Source of the DNA: Novosphingobium sp. PhB165
Lineage (GTDB): Bacteria; Pseudomonadota; Alphaproteobacteria; Sphingomonadales; Sphingomonadaceae
Reading direction: 5' to 3'
Assembly (NCBI RefSeq): GCF_004341845.1
Contig: NZ_SLVB01000008.1
Coordinates: 62,001 to 126,000, forward strand
Length of the DNA stretch: 64,000 nt
Made by a program: the position numbers and the translations under genes. Shown here in pieces: positions 1-8,971 of the stretch. The notes under the pieces are model-generated. The model saw nothing but the letters and a program-made list of their open reading frames with translations. It was not told where the DNA came from and did not search any database. Position 1 is the first letter of the stretch. Each line of letters begins with the position of its first letter.

Positions 1-1
1 G

Positions 2-511
2 ATCGGCGGACTGTTCGATGTGGCGAAAACGAAGGACTTCAATCTGCCGTACAGGCCGAACGGCTTCGGCACGACGCTGGCGATTTACGGCGTCAAATCC
101 GGGCCTTATCTGTTCATACCGTTCATGGGCCCAACGACCCTTCGCGATGCGCTGAGCAACGCCGCCGATGACAGTCTGTTGCCGCTGGCAATCGGCAAGC
201 CGTTTTCCACTTGGGAATATCAGCTTTCGACCGGTGTGGCGGACGGTTTGGAGATACGCGCCGAGGCCGATCCGGAACTGCGCACCCTGCTGGCGGACGC
301 GATCGACCCTTACGCGACACTGCGTTCCGTCTATCTCCAAAATCGTGCCGCCGAGATCGAGGAGATCCGCGGCAAGCACAAGCCGAAGGCAGGCAACGCC
401 CCCGCAGAACTGGGCGATCCGCTTGACGATCCGGCGGGCGCCACCGCACGGCCCGCGCCGTCCGATGCCCCGGAATTGCACGACCCGCTACTCGATCCCG
501 CGCGAAATTAG
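2..511 (+). CDS. mlaA: MlaA/VacJ-family outer-membrane lipoprotein, 5' end cut by window
   Basis: This is the C-terminal part (about 169 residues) of an MlaA/VacJ lipoprotein. The frame is open to the window edge, so the signal peptide and lipobox lie outside. Visible family features are the stretch GIGGLFDVA leading into a Pro/Phe-rich core with YLFIPFMGPTTLRD, then DPYATLRSVYLQNRAAEI, typical of the end of the MlaA domain. A long Pro/Asp-rich tail follows. MlaA sits in the outer membrane and passes surface-exposed phospholipid to MlaC and the MlaFEDB ABC system to keep lipid asymmetry. Its stop overlaps the 3' end of the convergent hpnN-like gene by 4 bp. The lipid-export neighbour fits an envelope-lipid theme. 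The family call is strong; the full length is unknown. Confidence 0.85.
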   Translation: MGGLFDVAKTKDFNLPYRPNGFGTTLAIYGVKSGPYLFIPFMGPTTLRDALSNAADDSLLPLAIGKPFSTWEYQLSTGVADGLEIRAEADPELRTLLADAIDPYATLRSVYLQNRAAEIEEIRGKHKPKAGNAPAELGDPLDDPAGATARPAPSDAPELHDPLLDPARN

Positions 512-3117
512 AGCCCGCTCTGCGCTTTCTTGCGCGGCGGCCCGAGTAGCGCGGGTTCGAAGATCAGCGCACAGATCAGCGTCCAGATCAGCGAGATCAT
601 CAGGATCTTCCCCATGCTGGCGGTTCCGGGATGATGGGAGAGCCACAGGCTGCCGAAGGCAGTGCCCGTGGCAAGCGCGCTGAACATGACCGCACGCGCC
701 AGACTGGATTGCAGCAAACCGGTCGCACCGCCGCGCCAGGCCATCACGAAATAGATATGGAACGCCACGCCCACGCCGAACAGCAGGGGAAAGGCAATGA
801 TGTTGGCAAAGTTGATCGGCTGGCCGATCAGCACGCAGCTCCCCAGCGTCAGGAAGATGGAAAGGACGACGGGCGCGAGTGTGAACGCCACCTCCTTCAC
901 ATCGCGCAGCACAAGGAACAATAGGACGCTGACCAGCAGGAAGGCCAAAACGCCGGCCTGCACGAAAGCACCTGCGACAGTCCCGGCCGCAGCCTGTGTC
1001 GCCACCGGCAACCCGGAAATAGCAGGCGTGACCGTGGCCACGGCATTGCGGAACTGGCGGATCACGGCATTGTCGTTGGCATTGCCGCTCGGGAACACCT
1101 GCAAGCGGACCAGACCAGTTGGCGTGACCCAATCGCGGACGAGATCGGGCGGCAGAGTCTCGCGCGTGATTGGCCCGGCTTGCAGTGCCTGCCTGATCTG
1201 ATCGAGCATGACACCCAGCGGACGGGACAGCATGTCGTTAACGGCGGCCCGTTGGGCTTCCGAAGCCGAGCCCAGCCGATTTAGCGACGTTGCCAGGCGG
1301 CGCGCCTCGTTCCCTTCGGGGCCGGGGTGCGCGGCGATCACGTCTCGCAGCTTCGCTTCCGTGCTCGCAATGGCCTGCTGCAATTCGGAGTCGGTGGGGG
1401 GGGGAGCGATGTCGAACGGGTTGATCGTCAGGTCGAGCAGGAGCGACGCATCCTGAATCCGCGCCAGCTTCTCATCCTGTTGCTCCGGAACGAAACTGTC
1501 GAGCGAAACGACCTGCGCCACTTCGGGCAATGCCGCCAGGCGCTGCGACAATTGACGCGCTTCGGCCGGATTGGCGGCAAGTACATCGATCACATTGGGC
1601 GTGCGGTCGGGATCGCGCGTCAGGTCCTTGAGCGCGCGCATCGCGGGCGCATTCGGGTCGCGCAAGTCCAGCGGATTGAAGTCAAACACCGCCCAGGGCA
1701 GCAGCGCGATCCCCGCGGCCATCGCCGCGCCGAAAGCCCAAAGAACGGTGCGGCGCTTGCGTTCCAGAAAGCTGTCTACGGGGGCGAGAGCCTTGAAGCC
1801 GACATCGCTGCGGGGCGCGCCGGGGCGCAGCAGCATTATCAGCGCGGGCAACAGCGTCAGGCTGAACAGCAGCGCCACGATCATGCCCAACCCGGCGATC
1901 ACGCCGAGTTCGGCAATGCCGATATAAGCCGTGGGAAGGAACGCCCCGAAGCCGAGGAAAATAGCCCCGGCCGCCAGCAGCAGCGGCGCGCCCAGCGCCA
2001 TTGCCGCCAGCCGCAAAGCCTCTTTGGGTTCGGCCCCAGCTGCCCGGTCCGCATTGAAACGCACGCAGATCTGAATCCCGAAATCGACGCCCAGACCGAC
2101 GAACAGCGGGATGAAGGCCACCGAGATCAGGTTGAAGCGCCCAATCGCCAGCAATCCGATTGCAGCGGTGACAATCAGGCCGGACAGGATGGTCGTCATG
2201 ATCGCCGCCACCAGCCGCACCGAACGGGTGGCGAACCAGAGCGTCAGCAACATCGCGCCCAACATGACGGCCCCGACTACACCGATGTTCTCCTGAAGCG
2301 TGGCAAACTCCTCATCGGCCAGCGGGACTTCGCCGGTGAGGCTGATCCGCACGCCGTGCGCGTGATCGATGGAGAGTTTTCCGGCGGCGGCGATCACCGC
2401 CGCGCTGGCGGCTTCGCCGGGCATCAGTGCGCCATGATCGAGGACGGGCTGGGTCAGGATCAGACGCCTTGTCGGCGGGCTCACTCCCTTGCCGTCTTCC
2501 GCAAACAGCCTTTGCCAAGAGAAATGCGGTCTCTTGCCGCTCAGCGAACCATCGATGGCCGTGCTCAGTGCGTGGAGCGGCCGGTCGATGCGACTGAGCG
2601 GTATTTCTCCCGCGTCAACGCCGTCCAGCATGGTCGAAAGCGCGACCGTTACGCCGCGCAGGCTGGGATCGGCGGCAAGCGGCCCCAGCATCGGCTGTGC
2701 ATCGATCATCGCCCGCGTCGCACTGCGGACATCTTCGACGGATCCGAACAGCAGGCCCTCGCGGGCAAAGAATTCGCCGCCATCGGGCCGCGTGACCAGG
2801 CGAAAATGCGTCTTGTCCGCACCCAGTGCGGCCGAGAGCCGGGCGGCGGCGTCCTCGGCCAGTTCCGGCGTCTCGCCATCGACGACGATGAGCATATTGT
2901 CGCGCAGTTGCGGAAAAGCGGATTCCATCCGCTCTTCCTGCTGCCGCCAGCTAACCTTGGGGGAGATCAGAGCCGACGTATCCGTCGTCATGGCAATGCG
3001 ATCGGCTGCGATCCACAGCGCCAATGCGGTGACGACGAGCCCCAGCACAAGGGTCAGCCAAGGGCGGCGAACGCTCGCCATCACGAGCGATGCGGGCCCG
3101 AAACGCAAGGTTTTCAC
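508..3117 (-). CDS. hpnN: Hopanoid-type RND/MMPL transporter (HpnN-like)
   Basis: An 869-residue MMPL/RND-superfamily exporter. It shows the HpnN architecture: one N-terminal transmembrane segment (about residues 20-38), a large periplasmic loop, a five-helix bundle around residues 275-450 containing GLGVDFGIQICVRF, a second periplasmic loop, and a C-terminal five-helix bundle with LLFGVGVAFHIYFVMAWRGG. HpnN moves hopanoids from the inner to the outer membrane in other alphaproteobacteria. The GTG start (3117) overlaps the TGA of the upstream DUF2141 gene, and dxs lies just before that, so the order dxs-DUF2141-hpnN suggests one isoprenoid/hopanoid envelope operon. The exporter family is certain. 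The hopanoid substrate is inferred from similarity and context, and no squalene-hopene cyclase is visible here. Confidence 0.82.
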   Translation of the reverse strand: MKTLRFGPASLVMASVRRPWLTLVLGLVVTALALWIAADRIAMTTDTSALISPKVSWRQQEERMESAFPQLRDNMLIVVDGETPELAEDAAARLSAALGADKTHFRLVTRPDGGEFFAREGLLFGSVEDVRSATRAMIDAQPMLGPLAADPSLRGVTVALSTMLDGVDAGEIPLSRIDRPLHALSTAIDGSLSGKRPHFSWQRLFAEDGKGVSPPTRRLILTQPVLDHGALMPGEAASAAVIAAAGKLSIDHAHGVRISLTGEVPLADEEFATLQENIGVVGAVMLGAMLLTLWFATRSVRLVAAIMTTILSGLIVTAAIGLLAIGRFNLISVAFIPLFVGLGVDFGIQICVRFNADRAAGAEPKEALRLAAMALGAPLLLAAGAIFLGFGAFLPTAYIGIAELGVIAGLGMIVALLFSLTLLPALIMLLRPGAPRSDVGFKALAPVDSFLERKRRTVLWAFGAAMAAGIALLPWAVFDFNPLDLRDPNAPAMRALKDLTRDPDRTPNVIDVLAANPAEARQLSQRLAALPEVAQVVSLDSFVPEQQDEKLARIQDASLLLDLTINPFDIAPPPTDSELQQAIASTEAKLRDVIAAHPGPEGNEARRLATSLNRLGSASEAQRAAVNDMLSRPLGVMLDQIRQALQAGPITRETLPPDLVRDWVTPTGLVRLQVFPSGNANDNAVIRQFRNAVATVTPAISGLPVATQAAAGTVAGAFVQAGVLAFLLVSVLLFLVLRDVKEVAFTLAPVVLSIFLTLGSCVLIGQPINFANIIAFPLLFGVGVAFHIYFVMAWRGGATGLLQSSLARAVMFSALATGTAFGSLWLSHHPGTASMGKILMISLIWTLICALIFEPALLGPPRKKAQSGL

Positions 3118-3611
3118 TGTCCGCCCGGTCCTTTGGCGCCCATGAAATAACGCAGATTGAAATGTATGATCTGCGCCGCGCCATCGAAGTGGAACGCGGC
3201 TTCCGAGAATTTGGGTGGGCCCAACACGATTTTAGCGTCGTTGGAAAACCCAACTCCTTCCTTCGGAATGCCGAACAGCGCCCGATCCACCTTGCCGTTG
3301 CTGTTTTCGTCCAGAAAGGCCTGTGCGGCATAGCGTCCAGGCGGCAGCGAATGAACGAGGACGCGGGTGACGCCGACACGGGCAGGCGCTTCGCCCGAGA
3401 ACGGGCAATCATCCTTCAGAAACTGGCTCTCAGGGCAAATGGCGACACGTACGTAGCCCTTACTGACGCGAACATTGCCGACATCGACGGTAAGCACGAC
3501 GCCACCGTCGCTGGCGGGCGGTGATGCTCCCAGCAAACAGGGCGCAAGGCACGCAAGGACTTTCAGCTTAGGGAATGTTGGATTCACGGTGCCATTGAAA
3601 TCCTGAGTCAT
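3114..3611 (-). CDS. DUF2141 periplasmic protein
   Basis: A small secreted protein (about 165 residues) of the DUF2141 family. Recognisable parts are VDVGNVRVSKGYVRVAICP at the front of the domain, then a Pro-Gly-Arg-Tyr-Ala turn followed by the DENSNGKVDRALFGIPKEG segment, the family hallmark. A hydrophobic stretch with two Cys residues (LKVLACLAPCLLGAS) forms a signal sequence. The start is uncertain: ATG at 3611 overlaps the end of dxs by 44 bp, while a GTG at 3587 gives a shorter, more typical signal peptide; neither has a strong ribosome site. It is wedged between dxs and the hpnN-like gene with overlaps on both sides, so it is probably cotranscribed. The molecular function of DUF2141 is unknown. 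Confidence 0.75.
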   Translation of the reverse strand: MTQDFNGTVNPTFPKLKVLACLAPCLLGASPPASDGGVVLTVDVGNVRVSKGYVRVAICPESQFLKDDCPFSGEAPARVGVTRVLVHSLPPGRYAAQAFLDENSNGKVDRALFGIPKEGVGFSNDAKIVLGPPKFSEAAFHFDGAAQIIHFNLRYFMGAKGPGGQ

Positions 3612-5496
3612 CCTGACCAAGCGCACCGAGGACCATGTCAACAATGGCCCCCGCATCGAGCCCGGCGTCGGCATATTGTTTCTCGGGCTTGTCCTGGCTT
3701 TGGAAGATATCGGGCAGACGCATCGTGCGGATCTTCAGACCGGTATCGATCAGGCCAAGGTCGCTCGCCAGCGTCAGCACATGTGCGCCCAGGCCGCCGA
3801 TGGAGCCCTCCTCGATGGTGACGGCAACCTCGTGCGTGACCAGCAGCTTTCGGATCAGATCTTCATCCAGCGGCTTCGCAAAGCGCAAGTCGGCCACAGT
3901 GGTGGACAGTCCCTTGGCCTCCAGCGCCTCTGCGGCCTTCAGTGCCTCTTCCAGCCTCGTGCCGAGCGACAGGATGGCGACCTGCCGCCCATCCCGCACC
4001 ACGCGGCCCTTGCCGATCTCCAGCCGCTCAGGCGTCTTCGGCAGTTCCATGCCCACGCCATTGCCGCGCGGATAGCGCACGGCAATGGGGCCTTCATCAT
4101 GGACAGCGCACGTGTGAACCATGTGTACCAGCTCGACCTCGTCGGCTGCCGCCATCAGCACCATGTTGGGCAAAGTCGCCAGATAGGTGATGTCGAAACT
4201 GCCCGCATGGGTCGATCCATCCGCGCCAACCAGTCCCGCACGGTCGATCGCAAAGCGCACGGGCAGATTCTGGATCGCCACATCGTGCACCACCTGATCG
4301 TAGGCACGTTGCAGGAAGGTGGAATAAATCGCGCAAAACGGGCGCATGCCCTGCGCGGCCAGGCCTGCGGCGAACGTCACGGCATGCTGTTCGGCAATGC
4401 CCACGTCGAAAGCGCGATCGGGAAAAGCTTCCGCGAATTTGTCGAGCCCGGTACCCGCAGGCATCGCGGCGGTAATCGCGCAGACGCGCTCGTCACGTGT
4501 CGCCTCGGCGATCAGCGCTTGGGCAAAAACGCTTGTGTAGCTGGGCGGCCCCGGTGGCGCCTTGGCCTGTGTGCCGGTAACGACATCGAACTTCTGCACG
4601 CCATGGTACTTGTCCGCCGCCGCCTCGGCCGGGGCATAGCCTTTGCCCTTTTGCGTCACGACATGGACAAGGCACGGCCCCTCTGCCGCATCGCGCACAT
4701 TTTCCAGCACCGGGATCAACTGGTCGAGATTATGACCGTCGATCGGACCGACATAGTAGAAGCCCAATTCGTCGAACAGGGTCCCCCCCATCGCCATGCC
4801 GCGCGCGAAGGATTCGGTCTTGCGCGCGGCGATGTGCAGCGGACGAGGCAGCCCCCGCGCCAGCTTTTTGGCGAGATCGCGCAGGCCCAGAAATTCGCGG
4901 CTCGATGCCAGCCGCGCCAGATAGGCCGACAATCCGCCGACAGGCGGGGCAATCGACATGTCGTTGTCGTTGAGGATCACGATCAGCCGGTTACCCGCCT
5001 GACGCGCATTGTTCATCGCCTCATAGGCCATCCCTGCGGACATCGATCCGTCACCGATGACCGCAATCGCCTTGCCGTGCTCGCCGCTCAGCTTCTTCGC
5101 GACCGCGAACCCCAGCGCAGCGCTGATCGAGGTGGAACTGTGAGCCGCGCCGAAAGGATCGTACGGGCTTTCATCCCGCTTGGTGAAACCGCTCAGTCCG
5201 CCGCCCTGCCGCAAGGTCCGAATACGGTCACGCCGGCCCGTCAGGATCTTGTGGGGATAGCATTGATGCCCGACATCCCACACCAGCCTGTCGCTTGGCG
5301 TGTCGAACACATAATGGATGGCGGTGGTCAATTCCACGACGCCCAGACCGGATCCCAAATGACCACCGGTGACACCCACGGCGGAAATGACTTCCTGCCG
5401 CAATTCATCAGCCAATTGCCGCAACTGTTCAGGTTGCAATGCGCGTAAATCCGCAGGCCAGACTACCTGATCAAGAAGGCTCGGCTTTGGCGTCAT
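3568..5496 (-). CDS. dxs: 1-deoxy-D-xylulose-5-phosphate synthase
   Basis: A 642-residue DXS, the thiamin-diphosphate enzyme that condenses pyruvate with glyceraldehyde-3-phosphate in the first step of the MEP isoprenoid pathway. Visible signatures are the N-terminal GGHLGSGLGVVELT and HQCYPHKILTGRRD blocks, the thiamin-diphosphate motif GDGSMSAGMAYEAMNNA, SIAPPVGGLSAYLARL, the transketolase pyrimidine-domain segment DVGIAEQHAVTFAAGLA, and DRAGLVGADGSTHAGSFD. I chose the ATG at 5496 because AGGGAG lies about 9 bases upstream; an in-frame GTG-type extension to 5529 lacks this. It leads a minus-strand operon with a DUF2141 gene and an hpnN-like exporter, so precursor supply and hopanoid/terpenoid export appear linked. 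Confidence 0.95.
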   Translation of the reverse strand: MTPKPSLLDQVVWPADLRALQPEQLRQLADELRQEVISAVGVTGGHLGSGLGVVELTTAIHYVFDTPSDRLVWDVGHQCYPHKILTGRRDRIRTLRQGGGLSGFTKRDESPYDPFGAAHSSTSISAALGFAVAKKLSGEHGKAIAVIGDGSMSAGMAYEAMNNARQAGNRLIVILNDNDMSIAPPVGGLSAYLARLASSREFLGLRDLAKKLARGLPRPLHIAARKTESFARGMAMGGTLFDELGFYYVGPIDGHNLDQLIPVLENVRDAAEGPCLVHVVTQKGKGYAPAEAAADKYHGVQKFDVVTGTQAKAPPGPPSYTSVFAQALIAEATRDERVCAITAAMPAGTGLDKFAEAFPDRAFDVGIAEQHAVTFAAGLAAQGMRPFCAIYSTFLQRAYDQVVHDVAIQNLPVRFAIDRAGLVGADGSTHAGSFDITYLATLPNMVLMAAADEVELVHMVHTCAVHDEGPIAVRYPRGNGVGMELPKTPERLEIGKGRVVRDGRQVAILSLGTRLEEALKAAEALEAKGLSTTVADLRFAKPLDEDLIRKLLVTHEVAVTIEEGSIGGLGAHVLTLASDLGLIDTGLKIRTMRLPDIFQSQDKPEKQYADAGLDAGAIVDMVLGALGQDDSGFQWHRESNIP

Positions 5497-5947
5497 AAGC
5501 TTGGGCTCCCTGAATTCAGCAGGCTGCACAGCGCTCGATACCCGAAGAGCTAAATCAACTGATCGGCAGAAGCTATATGAATCATGTCATTGAGGCGGAA
5601 TGAACAAGGTTCCCACGCGAAACCGGGCCTCCGGGCGCGTTGGATCGGCGCGAAAAGAGCGACTTCGCTTGCAGCCGGGCTCTGAAGACTTGCCAAACCC
5701 AAGCGGGTTGGCCGTGGGCAAACGATAATTGGTCTGACAGATTTTGATGAAATCTGACGGAATGGCGAAATTCTGTAGATTATGCCGATGTCCCGGCTAT
5801 AGCCTGTCCAACAGATCCGGGTCGAACCATGACACCGGCCGAACGGGAAAAGAGGGAGAGGTAAGGAATGGCGCTGTCATTTTGCCGGGCACGAGCGCTC
5901 GGCAGGAGAAGGATTGCCGCGTTCCACGCATCCGAAGCGGGCCGGTC
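5497..5947. other. Divergent intergenic region, dxs / GntP symporter
   Basis: This 451 bp stretch lies between two divergent genes and holds no convincing gene. An in-frame extension of the symporter back to 5744 reads a low-hydrophobicity, Cys/Arg-rich leader unlike the family and is rejected. The notable content is the dyad at 5738-5756, listed separately. Confidence 0.6.
5738..5756. promoter_or_regulatory. Candidate GntR/FadR-type operator
   Basis: A perfect dyad, CAGATTT-TGATG-AAATCTG (7 bp arms, 5 bp spacer), inside a 20-bp-spaced direct repeat of TCTGAC (5733 and 5753). It sits about 190 bp upstream of the symporter start, and the transporter is followed by a FadR-type GntR regulator. 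Pairing the two is inference from position and symmetry. Confidence 0.5.
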
Positions 5948-7294
5948 ATGACCCCTGAAGACGTCAGGCTCATCCTTTCCGCCGTGGCGGGCATCGCATT
6001 GTCGATTACCCTTATCGTACGCGGCCGCCTCCACCCCTTCGTCGGGCTGCTCTGCGGCGCCTTCACGGTCGGCATACTCGCCGGAATTCCGCTGGATGAG
6101 ACCGCAAAGGCCGTGGAGAAAGGTGCCGGCACTATCCTTGGCGGTACCGGACTGGTCGTTGCCCTGGGGCTTGGCCTAGGTGCCATGCTGCAACTGTCGA
6201 ACGGCGCGGCTGGACTGGCGCGCGCGGCACTGGGCGTGTCGGGGGTCAAAGGGGCGCCATGGGCCAGCCTTTTCACCGCACTGCTGATCGGACTGCCGCT
6301 GTTCTTCGAAACCGGCCTCGTCCTGCTGCTGCCGATCATCGCCTCTGCCGCCGCGGCGCTTCCGAAGGGCCTCGACGATGACGAATCCAAGCTGCGCCTG
6401 ATGCTGCCCGCGCTGGCGGGGCTCTCGGTGGTCCATGCGCTCGTGCCGCCGCATCCGGGGCCACTGCTGGCGGTCAACGCGCTCGGCGCGAACCTCGGCC
6501 TGACGCTCGCCTACGGGCTTTTGGTGGGCATTCCCACCGCCGTGATCGCCGGACCTGTGCTCGCTCGCTTCACCGTGCGCGGCGTCAAACTCAGCCCGCC
6601 CCTGCTCGCGCCCAAGACGATCGACATAGACACGCCCTCCGTCGGCCGCGCGCTGACTGCCGTCCTGCTGCCGGTCGTGCTGATCGCCGCAGGGCAGGCC
6701 GTCGCCATCGCCCCGCCCCCCGTCGCAGCCCGATTGGCCTGGCTGGGCTGGGTAAGCAATCCGGTCATCGCCCTGCTGCTCGCCAACCTCTTCGCCTTGC
6801 CGCTGCTGTTTGGATGGCGCCTTGGTGAGCGCCGCATCCAGGACGCGATCTGGCTGGAAGCGATGACCCCTGCAGGCGGCATCCTCCTTGCCATCGGCGC
6901 CGGCGGCGCGCTCAAGCAAGTTCTGGTGACCGCCGGCCTGTCGGACATGCTGGTTCGTCTTGCCGGTGACGGCGCGATCTCTCCCCTGCTGCTTGCGTGG
7001 GGCGTGTCTGTCTGCATCCGTCTCGCGACCGGCTCGGCCACGGTCGCCACAATCACCACGGCGGGGGTCATGCAAGGTCTGGCCGCCAGTTCGGGTGTCG
7101 AACCCGAGTGGATGGTGCTGGCCATCGGTGCCGGATCGCTGTTCTTCTCGCACGTCAACGATCCGGGTTTCTGGCTGGTAAAGAGCTATCTCGGCACCGA
7201 CATGCCCGGCACTTTCCGCACATGGTCGATCATGGAAACCGTCGTCGCCGTGGTCGGGCTATTGCTGGTACTTCTGGCCAGCAGTGTGTTCTAG
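5948..7294 (+). CDS. GntP-family gluconate-type:H+ symporter
   Basis: A 448-residue, very hydrophobic inner-membrane transporter with about 12-14 membrane segments. Family signatures include GLGLGAMLQLSNGA near residue 70, the LFFETGLVLLLPII helix, the strongly conserved VPPHPGPLLAV motif near residue 165, and near the C-terminus RLATGSATVATITTAG and FFSHVNDPGFWLVK. These are diagnostic of GntP/GntT/IdnT permeases that import gluconate, idonate or related sugar acids. I chose ATG 5948 because the hydrophobic domain begins directly after it. The gene is followed after 17 bp by a FadR-type regulator, probably cotranscribed. No gluconate kinase or dehydratase is in the window, so the substrate stays open. 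Confidence 0.9.
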   Translation: MTPEDVRLILSAVAGIALSITLIVRGRLHPFVGLLCGAFTVGILAGIPLDETAKAVEKGAGTILGGTGLVVALGLGLGAMLQLSNGAAGLARAALGVSGVKGAPWASLFTALLIGLPLFFETGLVLLLPIIASAAAALPKGLDDDESKLRLMLPALAGLSVVHALVPPHPGPLLAVNALGANLGLTLAYGLLVGIPTAVIAGPVLARFTVRGVKLSPPLLAPKTIDIDTPSVGRALTAVLLPVVLIAAGQAVAIAPPPVAARLAWLGWVSNPVIALLLANLFALPLLFGWRLGERRIQDAIWLEAMTPAGGILLAIGAGGALKQVLVTAGLSDMLVRLAGDGAISPLLLAWGVSVCIRLATGSATVATITTAGVMQGLAASSGVEPEWMVLAIGAGSLFFSHVNDPGFWLVKSYLGTDMPGTFRTWSIMETVVAVVGLLLVLLASSVF

Positions 7295-7311
7295 GACAGG
7301 CAAAAGCTTCG

Positions 7312-7989
7312 ATGAACCAGTCACGGCTTTCCGATCACGCCTATGCAGGCATCGTCGAGATCATCAAGTCGCGGAACCTCGAAGTCGGCGCGCGATTGCC
7401 CTCCGAGTCGGCACTTGCCGAGATGTTCAGCGTCTCGCGCGCAATCGTGCGCGAGGCGCTGGTCCGGCTAGCATCGGACGGTATCACCGAAGCCCGCCGC
7501 GGGGCGGGCTCGTTCGTCAAAAGCCGTCCTTCGGAGCGACTGGCGGCGTTCATGCCGATGAGCGAGCTTTCCGCGACGATGGGCAGCTTCGAGGTGCGGT
7601 TCGTGCTGGAAGCGGAAGCCGCCCGGCTCGCCGCGACCCGGCGCACATCGCCGGAGATGGCCCATGTCGAGGAAGGCATGGACATGCTGCGCTCTGCCCT
7701 GCTGTCGGGCGCGCCGGCTCATGCCGAGGACATGGAACTCCACCGCCGCATCGCCAGTGCAACGGGCAATCCCGCATTCCTGATCGCCTTCGACGCGCTC
7801 CGATCCGGCATCGAGAAAGTCATGCGCGCGGGCCTCGATATCTCGCGCGCCCGGCATCCGGACGTCATTGCCACCATGCTGCGCGAGCACGAGGTGATCG
7901 TGGAAGCCATCCGGGTGCAGGATGCCGATGGCGCGGCGTTGGCGATGCATTGGCATCTCTGGGAAGGACGCCGCCGGCTGATGCCGTAA
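7312..7989 (+). CDS. FadR-subfamily GntR transcriptional regulator
   Basis: A 225-residue regulator. The N-terminal winged helix-turn-helix (residues 1-70) contains RLPSESALAEMFSVSRAIVREALVRLASDGI and a GAGSFV wing, typical of GntR proteins. The C-terminal all-helical FCD domain carries the spaced His/Asp metal or ligand residues (ELHRRIASATGNP, REHEVIVEAI, MHWHLWEGRRR). AGGACAGG lies about 9 bases before ATG 7312. It directly follows the GntP symporter and probably controls it in response to a sugar-acid ligand, perhaps through the dyad at 5738-5756. The 3' end faces the carbamate kinase gene, with only 9 bp between them. Confidence 0.88.
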   Translation: MNQSRLSDHAYAGIVEIIKSRNLEVGARLPSESALAEMFSVSRAIVREALVRLASDGITEARRGAGSFVKSRPSERLAAFMPMSELSATMGSFEVRFVLEAEAARLAATRRTSPEMAHVEEGMDMLRSALLSGAPAHAEDMELHRRIASATGNPAFLIAFDALRSGIEKVMRAGLDISRARHPDVIATMLREHEVIVEAIRVQDADGAALAMHWHLWEGRRRLMP

Positions 7990-7998
7990 ATAACGCCA

Positions 7999-8937
7999 TC
8001 AATGAAACGTCGTTTCCCCCGCGTGGATATCGACCGTAGTCCCCTTTTCGCGCCGGATCGCTGCCGGAACATCTCCGAGTGCACAAATTACCGCGCGCTG
8101 GCCCGTCGCACGGGCGAAATCCTGCGCCGCTTCGACTTTGGGGCCCATCGAGCCCGCCGGAAATTCATAGCTGTCCAACGCATCCGGTGTGATCGACCGG
8201 ATACCGCGCTGTCCGGGTTTGCCCCAGTCCAGATAGACCGCATCCGTGTCCGTCGCGATGACAAGGCAATCGGCGCCGATCACCTTGGCAAGCAGGCAAG
8301 ATGCCAGGTCCTTGTCGATCACTGCCTCAACGCCAATCAGCCGGTGATCGGTGGGGGACTTATGCATCGTCGGAATGCCGCCGCCACCGGCCGCGATCAC
8401 CGTGGCCCCCTTTTCGAGCAGCCATTCGATCGCCTGAGTCTGAACGATGTGCTTCGGCTTCGGTGAGGGAACGACGCGCCGCCAGTGAGCGCCGTCCACC
8501 TTCATGGTCCATCCGTTCGCGGTGGCGGCGGCTTTCGCCTGATCCGCAGTATAGAGCTTGCCGATGAACTTGGCAGGATCGCCGAAGGCAGGATCGTCGG
8601 GATCGACCTCGATCATCGTCAACAGCGTGACGATGTGATGTTCGAACGGCAGGATATTGCCCAGTTCCTGCTCGATCATATAGCCGATCATCCCCATCGT
8701 CTCGCTGACGAGCACGTCGAGCGGATAGTCCTCGATGTCGGTGTTCAGCACTTCCTGCAAGGCAAGGAGGCCAACCTGCGGGCCATTCCCGTGCGTGATG
8801 ACGGTTTGCTCGGTCTCGCACAGTCCCGCCAAGGCTTCGGCGGCGACGCGTGCATTGCGGCGCTGGTTTTCAGCCGTCATCGGCTCGCCGCGTTTCAGCA
8901 GTGCATTGCCGCCAAGCGCCACGACTATGCGCCCCAT
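7999..8937 (-). CDS. arcC: Carbamate kinase
   Basis: A 312-residue amino-acid-kinase-family enzyme interconverting carbamoyl phosphate + ADP with carbamate + ATP. Diagnostic pieces are the N-terminal VVALGGNALLKRG, ITHGNGPQVGLLALQ near residue 50, the long lid region VVPSPKPKHIVQ, the nucleotide-site AAGGGGIP, EAVIDKDLASCLLA, ATDTDAVYLDWGKP and the C-terminal GSMGPKVEAA. GAGGTGCG precedes ATG 8937. No arginine deiminase, ornithine carbamoyltransferase, allantoin or purine-degradation gene is nearby, so the source of carbamoyl phosphate is not evident and the gene looks like an orphan. The length is normal for the family. Confidence 0.93.
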   Translation of the reverse strand: MGRIVVALGGNALLKRGEPMTAENQRRNARVAAEALAGLCETEQTVITHGNGPQVGLLALQEVLNTDIEDYPLDVLVSETMGMIGYMIEQELGNILPFEHHIVTLLTMIEVDPDDPAFGDPAKFIGKLYTADQAKAAATANGWTMKVDGAHWRRVVPSPKPKHIVQTQAIEWLLEKGATVIAAGGGGIPTMHKSPTDHRLIGVEAVIDKDLASCLLAKVIGADCLVIATDTDAVYLDWGKPGQRGIRSITPDALDSYEFPAGSMGPKVEAAQDFARATGQRAVICALGDVPAAIRREKGTTVDIHAGETTFH

Positions 8938-8971
8938 CGCACCTCGCCCCGAAGCCTCAACCAGCCTTGCT

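Noticed and set aside
1327..3150. Plus-strand 607-residue open frame opposite the hpnN-like gene
   Set aside because: The translation is Arg/Gln/Asp-rich with no domain. The minus strand encodes a clear RND exporter across the same bases.
3676..5448. Plus-strand 590-residue open frame opposite dxs
   Set aside because: No family features; it is the antisense of a fully conserved DXS.
5744..5947. N-terminal extension of the GntP symporter
   Set aside because: The 68 extra residues are Cys/Arg-rich and non-hydrophobic, unlike the family, and would cover the candidate operator.
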